The notes beneath the pieces were generated by a model that had not been told where the DNA came from, did not search any database, and saw nothing but the letters and a program-made list of their open reading frames with translations. The translations under genes and the position numbers were made by a program. From Pedobacter sp. HDW13 (lineage in GTDB: Bacteria > Bacteroidota > Bacteroidia > Sphingobacteriales > Sphingobacteriaceae): a DNA stretch of 64,000 nucleotides. The number at the start of each line of letters is the position of its first letter. The stretch's first letter is position 1. Of this stretch, positions 53,478-63,234 are shown piece after piece. The stretch is from positions 1,612,001 through 1,676,000 of the forward strand of contig NZ_CP049868.1 of assembly GCF_011303555.1 (NCBI RefSeq), written 5' to 3'.

Positions 53478-54803
53478 TTAACGTCTTAAGTCGGTACCCG
53501 GGTAAGATGAAACGCATCTGAAACCGATATATGATCTCTGGGTATCCTGATATTCGTATGTTGCTACGGCATTCTGTAAAAAGTAACCTGTATCTTTCCA
53601 CGAACCACCTTTTACTACTTTGCGTTTTTTGTATTTGCTGTCGGTAGCACCTGCATCGTAAGTAAAGTTAGGGTTCAAATCGTGCAATAATGGGCTAGCG
53701 CCTTTGTTGTACGCGGTAATGGTCCATTCTGATACGTTTCCGGCCATGTTGTAAAGACCATAATCGTTAGGAAAATAAGATCTTACACCTACAGTATAAA
53801 TACCACCATCGCTCGAGTAATCGCCACGGCCTGGTTTAAAGTTGGCTTGTAAACATCCTTTTGTATTTCTGATATACGGACCACCCCAAGGGTATTTGGT
53901 TTTGGTGTTACCACCTCTTGCCGCATATTCAAATTCAGTTTCAGCTGGTAATCTGTAATCAGAGCGCGATCCTACTGGCAATTTACGGGCTGTAGCTACG
54001 CCATCATACAATTTGGTTCTCCAGTGAGAGAAAGCTTTTGCCTGCTCCCAGCTTACACCTACAACCGGATAATCATCATACGAAGGGTGATTGTAATAAC
54101 CACGAACCATTGGATCATTCTGTGAGTAAGAGTAGTCTGTTTTCCAAACCATGGTATCAGGATAAATGGCAACGGTAAAACGGTCTATATAATCCTGACG
54201 TTTGCTGTTTGGATCTTTGTGGCCTAAAGCAGCTTTCTCCATATTTAACTCTGCGTAGGTGTACTCAAACTTACGCACATCAAATTCTTTCCTTCCCGGA
54301 AGTGCATCTAAACCTGAATAGTACATACCATCCAACTGGCTCGCTTGTGCTCCTGCGCCACCTCTTCCCCTGTTTTTCCATATATTGGCACCATTCGGTC
54401 CAACCTTTCTCCAGTCGATAAATCTATCTCCACCAACGGCTGCAGCTGCATTTCCCCTCGGTGTCATCATAAACTGTTGTGGGTTACCCATCATGGCAAT
54501 CGCAATCGAATCGCGTACCCAATTGGTAAACTGGCGATATTCTGCATTGGAGATTTCGGTCTGATCCATATAGAATGCACTAATAGTGGTCATTCTACCT
54601 GGCAAGTTCTGAGAAAATGTGATATCCTCATCCGCTGCGCCAAGTACGGTATGCCCTGGTGGGATATATACCATTCCTAGCGGGATTCTATCGTTTTTAA
54701 ATTTCCGGTTATAAGCACCAACCAGTTCGCCCTGGCCACCATGACCACAACTCGCTAACATTAATGATATACCTACAATAGTTAGAAGGTAAATTTTCTT
54801 CAT
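53478..54803 (-). CDS. gldK: Type IX secretion lipoprotein GldK
   Basis: 442 aa from ATG 54803. Lipoprotein signal (IYLLTIVGISLMLASC), then a formylglycine-generating-enzyme-like fold: IPPGHTVLGAADED, DQTEISNAEYRQF, SWEQAKAFSHWR, RLPAETEFEYAARGG and RSYIGFRCV. The catalytic cysteines of true FGE are not expected to be used; GldK forms outer-membrane-linked rings with GldN. First gene of gldKLMN; a terminator of hemD lies upstream, so it has its own promoter. Confidence 0.96.
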   Translation of the reverse strand: MKKIYLLTIVGISLMLASCGHGGQGELVGAYNRKFKNDRIPLGMVYIPPGHTVLGAADEDITFSQNLPGRMTTISAFYMDQTEISNAEYRQFTNWVRDSIAIAMMGNPQQFMMTPRGNAAAAVGGDRFIDWRKVGPNGANIWKNRGRGGAGAQASQLDGMYYSGLDALPGRKEFDVRKFEYTYAELNMEKAALGHKDPNSKRQDYIDRFTVAIYPDTMVWKTDYSYSQNDPMVRGYYNHPSYDDYPVVGVSWEQAKAFSHWRTKLYDGVATARKLPVGSRSDYRLPAETEFEYAARGGNTKTKYPWGGPYIRNTKGCLQANFKPGRGDYSSDGGIYTVGVRSYFPNDYGLYNMAGNVSEWTITAYNKGASPLLHDLNPNFTYDAGATDSKYKKRKVVKGGSWKDTGYFLQNAVATYEYQDTQRSYIGFRCVSSYPGTDLRR

Positions 54804-54951
54804 ATTTTTTATAGTGTGCAAAGCACGATAAGGGAGCAATTTTATCAAAAATCACTGAAATTATCAACAAAAGCAAATATTTTACATTAAATCATTGCGC
54901 TAAGGCAATTAAAGTTAGATTAACAGTTTACCCGCACCTAATTCTTATTGC

Positions 54952-54996
54952 ACAAAAAATGCGTAACTCTCTTAATAACAGCAAAGTTACGCATTT
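54952..54996 (-). terminator. Terminator of hemD
   Basis: AAATGCGTAAC / GTTACGCATTT stem with 18-base loop and TTTTTTG on the reverse strand. Confidence 0.85.
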
Positions 54997-55029
54997 ATTG
55001 TATTGACTTAAAATAAATTATTAAACGTA

Positions 55030-55800
55030 TTATTTATTAGATATTTTGATATAGTTCTCAATAGCCATAGTCATAGATGGCACACCTGGAGTTGGTGCGG
55101 CAATATCTACAATGAGATCCATATCCGTACAGGCTTTACTGGTGTTGGTTCCGAAGGCTGCGATACGGGTATTATTCTGTTTAAAATCTGGGAAATTTTT
55201 AAACAACGACTGAATACTTGACGGGCTAAAAAAGGCGATTACATCGTAAAATACCTCGGCCAGGTCAGACAAATCACTAACCACAGTTCTAAACAGAACA
55301 GCAGGAGTGAAATTATAGCCACTTTTCTCCAAAAACTTCATGGTATCCTCAGTTGCTACATCAGAACAAGGGTACAAAAACTTCTCGTTTGCATGTTTTT
55401 TAAGCACTTCGGCTAAATCAGCAGCAGTTTGCTTACCAAAAAAGATCTTACGTTTTCTGTACTGAATATACTTTTGAAGATATAACGCAATGGTTTCAGA
55501 AAGACAGAAATATTTTAATTCTGCCGGCACTTCGTAACGCATTTCTTCGCAAATTCTAAAAAAATGATCTGCTGCATTGCGGCTGGTAAAAATAACCGCA
55601 GTAAAATCAGCTAGGTTAACTTTATCCTTCCTAAAGTCTCTTGCGGGTACGCCTTCAACATGGATGAATGACCTAAAATCGACTTTTAGGTTGTGCTTTT
55701 TAGCCAAATCGTAATAAGGAGATTTTTCAGTTTCAGGTTTTGGTAAAGTAACCAAAATACTTTTTACTTTGCGGATTCTAGAGTCGTTCTTTTCTTGCAT
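55030..55800 (-). CDS. hemD: Uroporphyrinogen-III synthase
   Basis: 256 aa. Closes hydroxymethylbilane to uroporphyrinogen III in heme synthesis. Low sequence conservation, but the two-lobed HemD layout is visible: VIFTSRNAADHFF in the first lobe and AFFSPSSIQSLFKNFP followed by RIAAFGTNTSKACTDMDL in the second. Starts 14 bases after the DUF4271 gene, same operon; hemW divergent nearby gives heme context. Confidence 0.85.
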   Translation of the reverse strand: MQEKNDSRIRKVKSILVTLPKPETEKSPYYDLAKKHNLKVDFRSFIHVEGVPARDFRKDKVNLADFTAVIFTSRNAADHFFRICEEMRYEVPAELKYFCLSETIALYLQKYIQYRKRKIFFGKQTAADLAEVLKKHANEKFLYPCSDVATEDTMKFLEKSGYNFTPAVLFRTVVSDLSDLAEVFYDVIAFFSPSSIQSLFKNFPDFKQNNTRIAAFGTNTSKACTDMDLIVDIAAPTPGVPSMTMAIENYIKISNK

Positions 55801-55814
55801 TTTCCTTTTTCCTG

Positions 55815-56792
55815 CTACAGCCCTATCGTTTTAATTAGTATTAGGATAGGACATATTTCGAGGGCGCAAAAGTACAAAATTAAATGCATTCTAGAAAACT
55901 TATTATTAGAAAGTATCGTTATACCCGCCCTTAGCAGTTGGAATGCAAAAATAATGCCTAACAGTAAGAATGCCAATCCAATATACACTTCGCCGTATTT
56001 AAGTGGCGTAAGGGCAAATGCGATTACCAGCGGGATAAAAAGTAGCGATGCATTGAAATAACTGAGGTATAAAATGGAGATATATTCGCCTACAGGCTTC
56101 TGTACATTAAACAGATACCCCAGAAAGCGCAGAATAATTAGTTTCAATGCATAAAAAACAATAATGGTAATGGATATACTGAAGAAAAACTTAAAACCAT
56201 CTTTAGCCTGATACATGTCGTTCCACTGGGCTACCAGAAAAAAGAACATGCCAAAAACAAAGCCAAACTGTACAAAAAGCAGCAAAAATGGCCACGAACT
56301 GAACAGGTTATCTTCTTTATTGATGTTATTTAAAATCCGGTTGCTAAAAAACGATTGAACAATTGCAGATAACTGCTTATAGAATGCATTTTTTAAAACG
56401 GCAAAAATGATAAGCATGCCAAAAATAAAGCCCAGCAAGCCCAAATTTCCCTTAGGTATTTTTGTCCCGAGTTGATAAGGGTTTACCTTTTTCTTTAAAT
56501 GCTGGTATTTTTTTTGCCAGGCCAGTAAATCTAACTTTGTAGAAAGGTATTCTCGCTCAATAGTATCCAACAGCGCATTTTTATTGATCTGACTATCGGC
56601 CAGTACCCATGTATGGCGCATAATTGAATCGGTTACAAATTTCTGCCTGGCCAGCGTTGCTGAATCGGGTCGGTATCGTTTATATTGAACCGGAACTACA
56701 ACTGCGCTATCTGTTTGCAAGGGAATTTGCTGCGCTGCAAGAAAATTTGCAGAACATAAAAACGCGAACAAAATGAAAATGAATCTCGGCAT
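55815..56792 (-). CDS. DUF4271 domain-containing membrane protein
   Basis: 325 aa from ATG 56792 (a TTG at 56804 is an alternative). Signal peptide (PRFIFILFAFLCSANFLAAQ), a periplasmic region with WQKKYQHLKKKVNPYQL, then seven or so helices (LGLLGFIFGMLIIFAVLKNAF...). DUF4271 is a Bacteroidota family often next to hemD; function unknown. Own -7 box at 56817-56824. Confidence 0.85.
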   Translation of the reverse strand: MPRFIFILFAFLCSANFLAAQQIPLQTDSAVVVPVQYKRYRPDSATLARQKFVTDSIMRHTWVLADSQINKNALLDTIEREYLSTKLDLLAWQKKYQHLKKKVNPYQLGTKIPKGNLGLLGFIFGMLIIFAVLKNAFYKQLSAIVQSFFSNRILNNINKEDNLFSSWPFLLLFVQFGFVFGMFFFLVAQWNDMYQAKDGFKFFFSISITIIVFYALKLIILRFLGYLFNVQKPVGEYISILYLSYFNASLLFIPLVIAFALTPLKYGEVYIGLAFLLLGIIFAFQLLRAGITILSNNKFSRMHLILYFCALEICPILILIKTIGL

Positions 56793-56816
56793 GCTGTAAA
56801 TCAAAACTTAAGAATG

Positions 56817-56824
56817 CAAAAGTA
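56817..56824 (-). promoter_or_regulatory. Candidate -7 box for the DUF4271-hemD operon
   Basis: Reverse strand TACTTTTG, 24 bases before ATG 56792. Confidence 0.4.
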
Positions 56825-56876
56825 GTCGAATAATCATTGTTTACCTAAAGAAAATAAATGGATTTAGAATATGCTG

Positions 56877-56884
56877 TATCTTTG
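56877..56884 (+). promoter_or_regulatory. hemW: Candidate -7 box for hemW
   Basis: TATCTTTG, 5 bases before ATG 56890; predicted start about 56888, near-leaderless. Confidence 0.45.
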
Positions 56885-56889
56885 CAGCA

Positions 56890-58020
56890 ATGTCTGGTAT
56901 CTATATTCATATTCCCTTTTGTAAAAAGGCCTGTCACTATTGCGACTTTCATTTCAGCACTTCATTAAAGTATGCCGATGAAATGGTGGAAGCAATTTGT
57001 AAGGAAATTAAAATAAAAAAGGATCGGATTAGCGGACAGGTAGGCAGCATTTATTTGGGTGGAGGAACGCCTTCTATCCTATCACAACAGGCACTTCAAA
57101 AGATTTTTGACACCATTAACCATACTTTTTCGGTTGATGTTAGTGCAGAAATCACTATCGAAACCAATCCCGATGATTTAACCAGCCAGAAGCTAAAAGA
57201 ACTGAAACAGCTGCCAGTTAACCGCTTTAGTGTAGGCATACAATCGTTTTTCGATGAAGATCTCATCTGGATGAATCGTGCGCACAAAGCCATGGAAGCT
57301 GAAGATTGTATCAGGAGAAGCCAGGATGCAGGATTTGAAAACCTAACGCTCGATTTGATTTATGGTTATCCGCTCTTAACCGACCAGAAATGGACCAGCA
57401 ACATCCAAAAAGCAATTGAATTAGAAGTTCCACATATTTCTGCCTATGCCTTAACCGTTGAGCCAAGAACTGCTTTGGCGCACGCCATTAAAAACAAAAA
57501 GCAGGCACCCGTAAGCGATAACCAAAGTGCTGCCCAATTTGTAATTTTAATGGAAAAACTGGTTGAAGCCGGATTTGAACATTACGAGATTTCGAATTTT
57601 GCAAAACCCGGCCACTATGCGGTGCACAACACCAATTACTGGAGAGGAGTTGATTATATTGGTATTGGCCCCTCGGCCCATGGTTTTGACGGACAAAACC
57701 GCTACATGAACCCTGCAAACAATGCTTTGTTTATTGAAACTCTGGCCGCTAACAAACTTCCCGAAATAATAGAAGAACTTAGCCTGAACGATAGGTTTAA
57801 TGAATACATGATGACCTCATTAAGGACCATGTGGGGAACAGACCTCGAAAAAATAAGTACCGATTTTGGGAAAGTTTTTTTAGAAGAAACTAAATACAAC
57901 CTTAAAAATTTCGAGGATAAAGATTGGCTGATTATAGAGGGTGATAAAATCCGATTAACTGAAACAGGGAAGCTCTTTGCCGACCACATTGCTTCGGAAT
58001 TATTTATAGTAGAAAATTAA
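56890..58020 (+). CDS. hemW: Radical SAM family heme chaperone HemW
   Basis: 376 aa. GIYIHIPFCKKACHYCDFHFS carries the radical-SAM cysteines (11, 15, 18) followed by the extra Cys-free HemW context; GGGTPSIL binds SAM, RFSVGIQSF and HYEISNFAKPG are HemW/HemN family blocks. HemW inserts heme into cytochrome targets; it lacks the extra N-terminal Cys ligand of true HemN. Next to hemD. Confidence 0.93.
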   Translation: MSGIYIHIPFCKKACHYCDFHFSTSLKYADEMVEAICKEIKIKKDRISGQVGSIYLGGGTPSILSQQALQKIFDTINHTFSVDVSAEITIETNPDDLTSQKLKELKQLPVNRFSVGIQSFFDEDLIWMNRAHKAMEAEDCIRRSQDAGFENLTLDLIYGYPLLTDQKWTSNIQKAIELEVPHISAYALTVEPRTALAHAIKNKKQAPVSDNQSAAQFVILMEKLVEAGFEHYEISNFAKPGHYAVHNTNYWRGVDYIGIGPSAHGFDGQNRYMNPANNALFIETLAANKLPEIIEELSLNDRFNEYMMTSLRTMWGTDLEKISTDFGKVFLEETKYNLKNFEDKDWLIIEGDKIRLTETGKLFADHIASELFIVEN

Positions 58021-58032
58021 GAGAGAATGACC

Positions 58033-58110
58033 AAATTTTGAATGATTGAATGCTAAACATTACCCTATCAACCAGTAAATCAATCTCTAATTCAATAACT
58101 TGATCATTCA
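58033..58110. repeat. Palindromic TTGAATGATTGA-type word repeat
   Basis: Spacer between hemW and the SDR gene. Shares an exact 17-mer with 14231-14247, followed by reverse-complement words (CAATCTCTAATTCAATAACT, TCATTCATTAATT). Confidence 0.5.
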
Positions 58111-58124
58111 TTAATTAAAAATAT

Positions 58125-58907
58125 ATGTCGAAAATTGTATGGATTACGGGTGCCTCATCCGGTATTGGAGAAGCCCTGGCTTACGAATATTTTAAAGCTG
58201 GCAATAAACTGATTATCTCTGGCAGAAACCGTGATGAGTTGTTCCGCGTAAAAGGAAACTGTCAAAATTCTTTTAACGTGCACGTGTTGCCCTTCGATTT
58301 GAATGAAACTGAAACACTGGAAAATAAAGCTGGAGATGCTATCCGCATTTTCGGAAAAATAGATCTGCTTATCAACAGCGGAGGCGTTAGTCAGCGGAGT
58401 TTAGCTTTAGAAACGAGCCTTCAAACCGAGCAACAGATTATGAGCACCAATTTTTGGGGAACCGTTGTTCTGAGTAAGGCAGTTTTACCTTTAATGATCG
58501 CTAATGGCGGCGGACAAATTGTGATTATCAGTAGCCTGGTTGGTAAATTCGGCACAAAACTGCGGTCTGCCTATGCTGCATCAAAACACGCGTTGCATGG
58601 CTATTTCGATTCGCTCCGGTCGGAAGTTTATGATCAGAACATCGATATTACGATTATCTGCCCTGGCTTTATCAAAACGCAGGTTACTTACAATGCGCTT
58701 ACTGCTGATGGACAACCCTTGAATAAAATGGGCGATGCGCATGAAAACGCGATGAGCCCTGTTGATTGTGCTGTACAGATTGTAAAGGCCATTACCAATA
58801 AAAAAGAAGAGGTTTACATTGGAGGTAAAGAGACGAAGGCCGTATTATTAAAGCGCTTTTTCCCTAAGTTTTTTTCAAAGAAAATAAAGACAGCTAAAGT
58901 AAATTAA
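58125..58907 (+). CDS. Short-chain dehydrogenase/reductase
   Basis: 260 aa NAD(P)-dependent oxidoreductase. TGASSGIGEAL at 8-18 for cofactor binding, NSGG near 85, catalytic Ser in VIISSLVG, YAASKHALHGYFD supplies Tyr and Lys. A basic C-terminus (AVLLKRFFPKFFSKKIKTAK) may touch membranes, as in DHRS7-like SDRs. Substrate unknown. Confidence 0.92.
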   Translation: MSKIVWITGASSGIGEALAYEYFKAGNKLIISGRNRDELFRVKGNCQNSFNVHVLPFDLNETETLENKAGDAIRIFGKIDLLINSGGVSQRSLALETSLQTEQQIMSTNFWGTVVLSKAVLPLMIANGGGQIVIISSLVGKFGTKLRSAYAASKHALHGYFDSLRSEVYDQNIDITIICPGFIKTQVTYNALTADGQPLNKMGDAHENAMSPVDCAVQIVKAITNKKEEVYIGGKETKAVLLKRFFPKFFSKKIKTAKVN

Positions 58908-59148
58908 GAATAGCATTAACGATAAGGCTTAAGATTGGCTAAGGTCTTCATAAAAGTTTCTCTAGGCTGTGCAACCTTTATGAATTCTATAGGTAACTGG
59001 GTTTTTAAACAACGCTTCAACCCTTAAAAGAATAATTTTAAACAACTCAAAATCAATTGATTAAACTTTTATTTTCATTTCTAAAAACCAAGTATCTGCA
59101 AGCCAACGTAAATGGAATCAAACAACAGAAACTTAAAAAATAGAAATA

Positions 59149-59700
59149 ATGAAAAACTTAATCTTATCAGTATTTGCCGTTATTACAATGGCTTTTACAA
59201 CACAGGTTTACGCTCAAAAAAATCCGATGGTTGGTGGAGCAGCAATGTACCCAACTAAAGATATTGTAGATAATGCGGTGAATTCAAAAGACCACACTAC
59301 CTTGGTTGCAGCGGTTAAAGCAGCTGGCTTGGTAGAGACTTTAAAAAGCGCTGGCCCTTTTACTGTTTTTGCCCCAACAAATGCAGCGTTTGACAAACTT
59401 CCTGCCGGAACGGTAGAAACTTTAGTAAAACCAGAAAACAAAGCAACACTTACCAGCATTTTAACTTACCACGTTGTTGCAGGTAAAATGGATAGTAAAG
59501 CCATTGCAAAAGCAATTAAAGCAGGTGGAGGCAAAGCAGAGCTTACAACAGTTCAGGGTGGTAAACTTTGGGCATGGATGGAAAACAAGAAATTGGTTTT
59601 AAAAGACGAAAAAGGCGGTATGAGCACAGTAACGATTGCCGATGTTTATCAAAAAAATGGTGTTATCCACGTAGTTGACGCTGTTTTAATGCCTAAATAA
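59149..59700 (+). CDS. Secreted fasciclin (FAS1) domain protein
   Basis: 183 aa with signal peptide (ending TQVYAQ) and one FAS1 domain: LKSAGPFTVFAPTNAAFDKLP (H1 motif) and TVTIADVYQKNGVIHVVDAVLMPK (H2 motif). Thought to act in surface adhesion or as a periplasmic stabiliser. Single gene with its own terminator. Confidence 0.95.
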   Translation: MKNLILSVFAVITMAFTTQVYAQKNPMVGGAAMYPTKDIVDNAVNSKDHTTLVAAVKAAGLVETLKSAGPFTVFAPTNAAFDKLPAGTVETLVKPENKATLTSILTYHVVAGKMDSKAIAKAIKAGGGKAELTTVQGGKLWAWMENKKLVLKDEKGGMSTVTIADVYQKNGVIHVVDAVLMPK

Positions 59701-59727
59701 TATTTATAAATCCTTATGATCAGCATA

Positions 59728-59757
59728 AAACGATCTGGCCACGGTCAGATCGTTTTT
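59728..59757 (+). terminator. Terminator of the fasciclin gene
   Basis: AACGATCTG / CAGATCGTT stem with 8-base loop then TTTTT. Confidence 0.9.
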
Positions 59758-60007
59758 GGTATAAAAACCATTACTTTATTTAACGTATATCGTTTAAATC
59801 CAAAGGTATCCTTATTAAGATGTTTCACACGCTGTGTGATTTTTAAACTAACGTTCTTGCATAACAGTAAGCGCGTTTTTTTATACCCCACCTGGTTTTG
59901 ATAATATGTAGGCTATGTTTTGTTAGTACCGCTATTTAACGTGTGAAAATTATGGCTAAAATATGACTGGGCTCTGCCAAAAAACGCTGGCTGGTTACAG
60001 CAAAAGC
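59758..60007. other. Spacer before the DUF3050 gene, no gene seen
   Basis: No coding frame. A short dyad TCACAC/GTGTGA near 59824-59838 is followed by TTTTTA and could be a weak hairpin. Confidence 0.3.
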
Positions 60008-60038
60008 TTGTATAACTTAACCTTACAGCGTAAATTTG
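60008..60038 (+). promoter_or_regulatory. Candidate promoter of the DUF3050 gene
   Basis: TTG (60008-60010), exact 20-base spacer and TAAATTTG (60031-60038), both elements matching the Bacteroidota promoter. Confidence 0.65.
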
Positions 60039-60087
60039 CAGGCTTTAAGTAGAGTAAAGAAAGAATAAAGTAAAAGACTAAACCAGG

Positions 60088-60915
60088 ATGATGAGCTTTA
60101 AACTCAAAACTCCGGACACCAATTCACATATGCATCCAAACATTATAAAAATACAAGAAAAAATTGAGCCTTTAAGGCAGGAAATAATTAATCATAAAGT
60201 GTACACTGCCATAAGCGAGCTCGAAGAGCTGCAGATTTTTATGGAGCACCACATTTTTGCTGTCTGGGATTTTATGTCGCTGCTTAAAGCTTTACAAATT
60301 AATTTAACTTGTACAATCTTACCATGGTTTCCGGTTGGCGATCCGGTTACCAGGCAGTTGATTAATGAAATTGTAGCTGGCGAAGAATCGGATGTAGATG
60401 CTGATGGCCATATCAAAAGTCATTTCGAGCTTTATTTAGATGCCATGGAACAATGTGGCGCCAATACTAAACCTATAAACACTTTTATAAGCGCATTACA
60501 AAACGGTAAAAGTTTTGATGAAGCTTTCGAAATTGCCGAAGTACCTGTTGCAGCAAGAGATTTTGTTAATGCAACATTCGAAACCATTAACAGCGGCCAA
60601 ACACATTTACAGGCTGCAAGTTTTACCTTTGGCCGCGAGGACCTGATTCCAAACATGTTTTTTAGCATGGTTAACGATTTGAACAGCACCCAGCCCGATC
60701 AGGTATCTATTTTTAAATACTATTTAGAACGTCATATCGAAGTAGATGGCGACCACCACAGCCATTTGGCCCTATCCATGACCGAGAAGTTATGCGAAAA
60801 AGACGAAGCTTTTTGGGAACAGGCAGAAGATACAACCAAACAAGCCCTACAGAAAAGAATCGATCTCTGGAATGCGGCCTATACCGAAATAGTTAAACAG
60901 AAAGTGGAAGCTTAG
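60088..60915 (+). CDS. DUF3050 domain-containing protein (heme-oxygenase-like fold)
   Basis: 275 aa from ATG 60088; an internal ATG at 60130 (MHPNIIKIQEKI) would give 261. All-helical with HKVYTAISELEELQIFMEHHIFAVWDFMSLLKALQ near the start and EVDGDHHSHLALSMTEKLC near the end; the His/Glu pairs resemble a diiron site of the heme-oxygenase-like fold. Function unknown. Good promoter upstream at 60008-60038. Confidence 0.85.
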   Translation: MMSFKLKTPDTNSHMHPNIIKIQEKIEPLRQEIINHKVYTAISELEELQIFMEHHIFAVWDFMSLLKALQINLTCTILPWFPVGDPVTRQLINEIVAGEESDVDADGHIKSHFELYLDAMEQCGANTKPINTFISALQNGKSFDEAFEIAEVPVAARDFVNATFETINSGQTHLQAASFTFGREDLIPNMFFSMVNDLNSTQPDQVSIFKYYLERHIEVDGDHHSHLALSMTEKLCEKDEAFWEQAEDTTKQALQKRIDLWNAAYTEIVKQKVEA

Positions 60916-61042
60916 TTATTAAATTGTTAACTATTTACTAATTTAGATTACGTGATTTTAGTCACATTTACTTGCGGACATCAATTTTCTAAAATAAAAT
61001 TTACACATTTGTTGTTCGGCACAAATAACCGATTTTAAGCGC

Positions 61043-61921
61043 ATGAGTTTCATTTTAAAACCTGTTGACATCGTTGAGAGCATTACTCCCGAAGATTTTA
61101 AGAAAAATTACCTGAAAACTAAACGTCCGTTAGTGATCAGGGGCCTTACTAAAGATTGGCCTGCTAGAGAAAAATGGACAACTGAATATTTAAAAGAAAT
61201 TGGCGGCGAACTGGAAGTTCCGCTTTACGATAACTCTAAAGCTGACCCATCGAAACCAATTAATGCAGCTACTGCACATATGAAATTTGGCGATTACCTT
61301 GATCTGATTAAGCGTGAGCCAACGGAGTTGAGAATTTTCTTTTTCAACCTGTTTAAAAAAGTGCCTAGCCTGATTAATGATATTAAAATCCCTAAAGATT
61401 TAATGGGCGGTTTTATTGAAAGCATGCCTGCTATGTTTTTTGGCGGTTCAAATTCGGTAACATTCCTGCACTACGATATTGATTTGCCACATATTTTTCA
61501 TACGCATTTTGGAGGCAGAAAGCACATTATCCTATTCGATTACAAGTGGAAAGATAGGTTATATTGCCTGCCAAACGCCACTTATGCTCTCGAAGATTAT
61601 GATGTTGCTAACCCTGATTTCAAAAAATTCCCTGCTTTAAATGGCGTTGAAGGATACGAGGTTTTCTTAGAACATGGCGATACTTTGTTTATGCCAACGG
61701 GCATGTGGCACTGGATGAAATATGTTGACGGATCGTTCTCTTTAAGCTTACGCGCATGGGATCAATCGATTAGCCGTAAAGTAGCCAGCGTTTGGAGCTT
61801 GTTTACCCACGGAGCAATAGACAGCTTAATTAAAATGACTTTCAAAGAAAAATATGCACATTGGAGAGAGAAAAAGGCAGTTAAAATTGCTGAAAGAGCT
61901 TTAGCCAAAGGCAGACCATAA
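61043..61921 (+). CDS. Cupin-like JmjC family protein
   Basis: 292 aa. A jelly-roll with HYDIDLPHIFHTHFGG, where His-x-Asp and a later His (MPTGMWHWMKY) fit an iron-binding facial triad of 2-oxoglutarate-dependent hydroxylases (FIH/JmjC cupin_8 group). IRGLTKDWPAREKWTTEYL at the N-terminus is typical. Could hydroxylate a protein or small molecule; target unknown. Terminator downstream. Confidence 0.85.
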   Translation: MSFILKPVDIVESITPEDFKKNYLKTKRPLVIRGLTKDWPAREKWTTEYLKEIGGELEVPLYDNSKADPSKPINAATAHMKFGDYLDLIKREPTELRIFFFNLFKKVPSLINDIKIPKDLMGGFIESMPAMFFGGSNSVTFLHYDIDLPHIFHTHFGGRKHIILFDYKWKDRLYCLPNATYALEDYDVANPDFKKFPALNGVEGYEVFLEHGDTLFMPTGMWHWMKYVDGSFSLSLRAWDQSISRKVASVWSLFTHGAIDSLIKMTFKEKYAHWREKKAVKIAERALAKGRP

Positions 61922-61943
61922 AGTACTAAAAATTAAAATCTAG

Positions 61944-61973
61944 CGGGGCATCGTTTACGATAGCCCCGTTTTT
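61944..61973 (+). terminator. Terminator of the cupin-like gene
   Basis: CGGGGC / GCCCCG stem with TTTTT tail. Confidence 0.85.
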
Positions 61974-62015
61974 GTTATTATAGCATTCAAAACTTTCATT
62001 ATCATTCAGAATCAG

Positions 62016-62630
62016 ATGGAAACCAATATACTTACCGAAAAACAAAAAATGCTGGCTGGAAAAGCCTATCAGGCAGGCGACGCAGAACTGGCAAAAGAAA
62101 GATTAAAAGCCAGGGAAATTGTTTTCGAATTTAACAACCTTGCCCCAAAATTCATCAAACAGCGTAAAGAACTGCTAAAAAGATTATTCGGTAAAACAGA
62201 AAAGATGTTTTACCTAGAACCTCCTTTCCGTTGCGATTATGGTTATAATATTGAAATTGGTGATAACTTTTACGCCAACTTTAACCTAGTGATTTTAGAT
62301 TGCGCCAAAGTAAGTATTGGCAACAACGTGTTTATAGCGCCAAACGTAGCCATTTATACCGCCGGGCACCCCATACATGCGCATTTGCGCGATCAGGAAT
62401 ATGAATGGGCGCAGGAAATCACCATTGGCAATAGTGTTTGGATTGGCGGCAATGTGGTAATTAACCCGGGTGTAAAAATTGGTTCGAATGTGGTAATTGG
62501 CTCAGGCAGTATTGTTACGAGAGATATCCCCGATAATGTTTTTGCAGCAGGCAATCCCTGCAGGGTTATCCGCCAGTTAACAGATGCCGACAAGGATTTC
62601 TATTACAAAGATTTTAAACTAGGCGAATAA
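62016..62630 (+). CDS. Sugar O-acetyltransferase (LacA/maltose acetyltransferase type)
   Basis: 204 aa left-handed beta-helix acetyltransferase. N-terminal helical cap (EKQKMLAGKAYQAGDAELAKERL), hexapeptide repeats (IGNNVFIAPNVAIY, IGNSVWIGGNVVINPGVKIG), and YTAGHPIHAH with the catalytic His. Moves an acetyl group from CoA to a sugar hydroxyl; cytosolic. Trimer expected. Confidence 0.93.
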   Translation: METNILTEKQKMLAGKAYQAGDAELAKERLKAREIVFEFNNLAPKFIKQRKELLKRLFGKTEKMFYLEPPFRCDYGYNIEIGDNFYANFNLVILDCAKVSIGNNVFIAPNVAIYTAGHPIHAHLRDQEYEWAQEITIGNSVWIGGNVVINPGVKIGSNVVIGSGSIVTRDIPDNVFAAGNPCRVIRQLTDADKDFYYKDFKLGE

Positions 62631-62644
62631 ATAGAAATGAGTGA

Positions 62645-62663
62645 AGGGCGATTCTATCGCCCT
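62645..62663. terminator. Hairpin between convergent genes
   Basis: AGGGCGAT TCT ATCGCCCT, perfect 8-bp stem, but no T-run on either strand. Weak terminator call. Confidence 0.4.
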
Positions 62664-62714
62664 AAATCAAATCACATCCCCCTCTTCCATCATACATCGT
62701 CCATCTTCCATCCA

Positions 62715-63140
62715 TTAGCTGCTATGATCTGCAACAACCTTCCATTCTCCTTTTATCTTTTTAATGAGTAATGTAAAGTAACCTTTCAGTTCATCTTTTT
62801 CGCGTTTCACATTCCAGCTACCTAATACAAAAGCCAAATCAGGTTTTAAAAAATCTACTTTTTTAATGCCGAATACCAAATACCCCATGGCTGATTTATC
62901 GGGATAACCCTTTTTGTAATTATCGAGCGTTTTTTGCCAGCCATAGGTTGGCCCGCTTTTACCTACAAAGAGCAAGCTGTCAGACTTTTCGTAGCCTTCC
63001 ATAAAAGCTTCTACATCGCCTTTATTCCAATCGGTACGCTGTTTCTCCAGTAAATTAAGTATGGCCTGCTTATCTTTTGCATTTTGGGCAAAGCTTCCTA
63101 ACGAAATTAACAGCAGTACAGCAAAAAGTATTTTTTTCAT
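62715..63140 (-). CDS. Secreted NTF2-like (DUF4440/SnoaL-type) protein
   Basis: 141 aa with signal peptide (ending LGSFAQ). QAILNLLEKQRTDWNKGDVEAFMEGYEKSDSLLFVG and ELKGYFTLLIKKIKGEWKVVADHSS outline the NTF2 cone fold of the DUF4440 group. No catalytic residues clear. Single gene. Confidence 0.85.
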   Translation of the reverse strand: MKKILFAVLLLISLGSFAQNAKDKQAILNLLEKQRTDWNKGDVEAFMEGYEKSDSLLFVGKSGPTYGWQKTLDNYKKGYPDKSAMGYLVFGIKKVDFLKPDLAFVLGSWNVKREKDELKGYFTLLIKKIKGEWKVVADHSS

Positions 63141-63234
63141 GTTTTAGGATAATTGGGTAAAACTTAAAGATAGGAAACAAATTATTTTGTTCCATCGCTA
63201 AAAATTGTTTCTTTACATTTTTATAAAATCACCT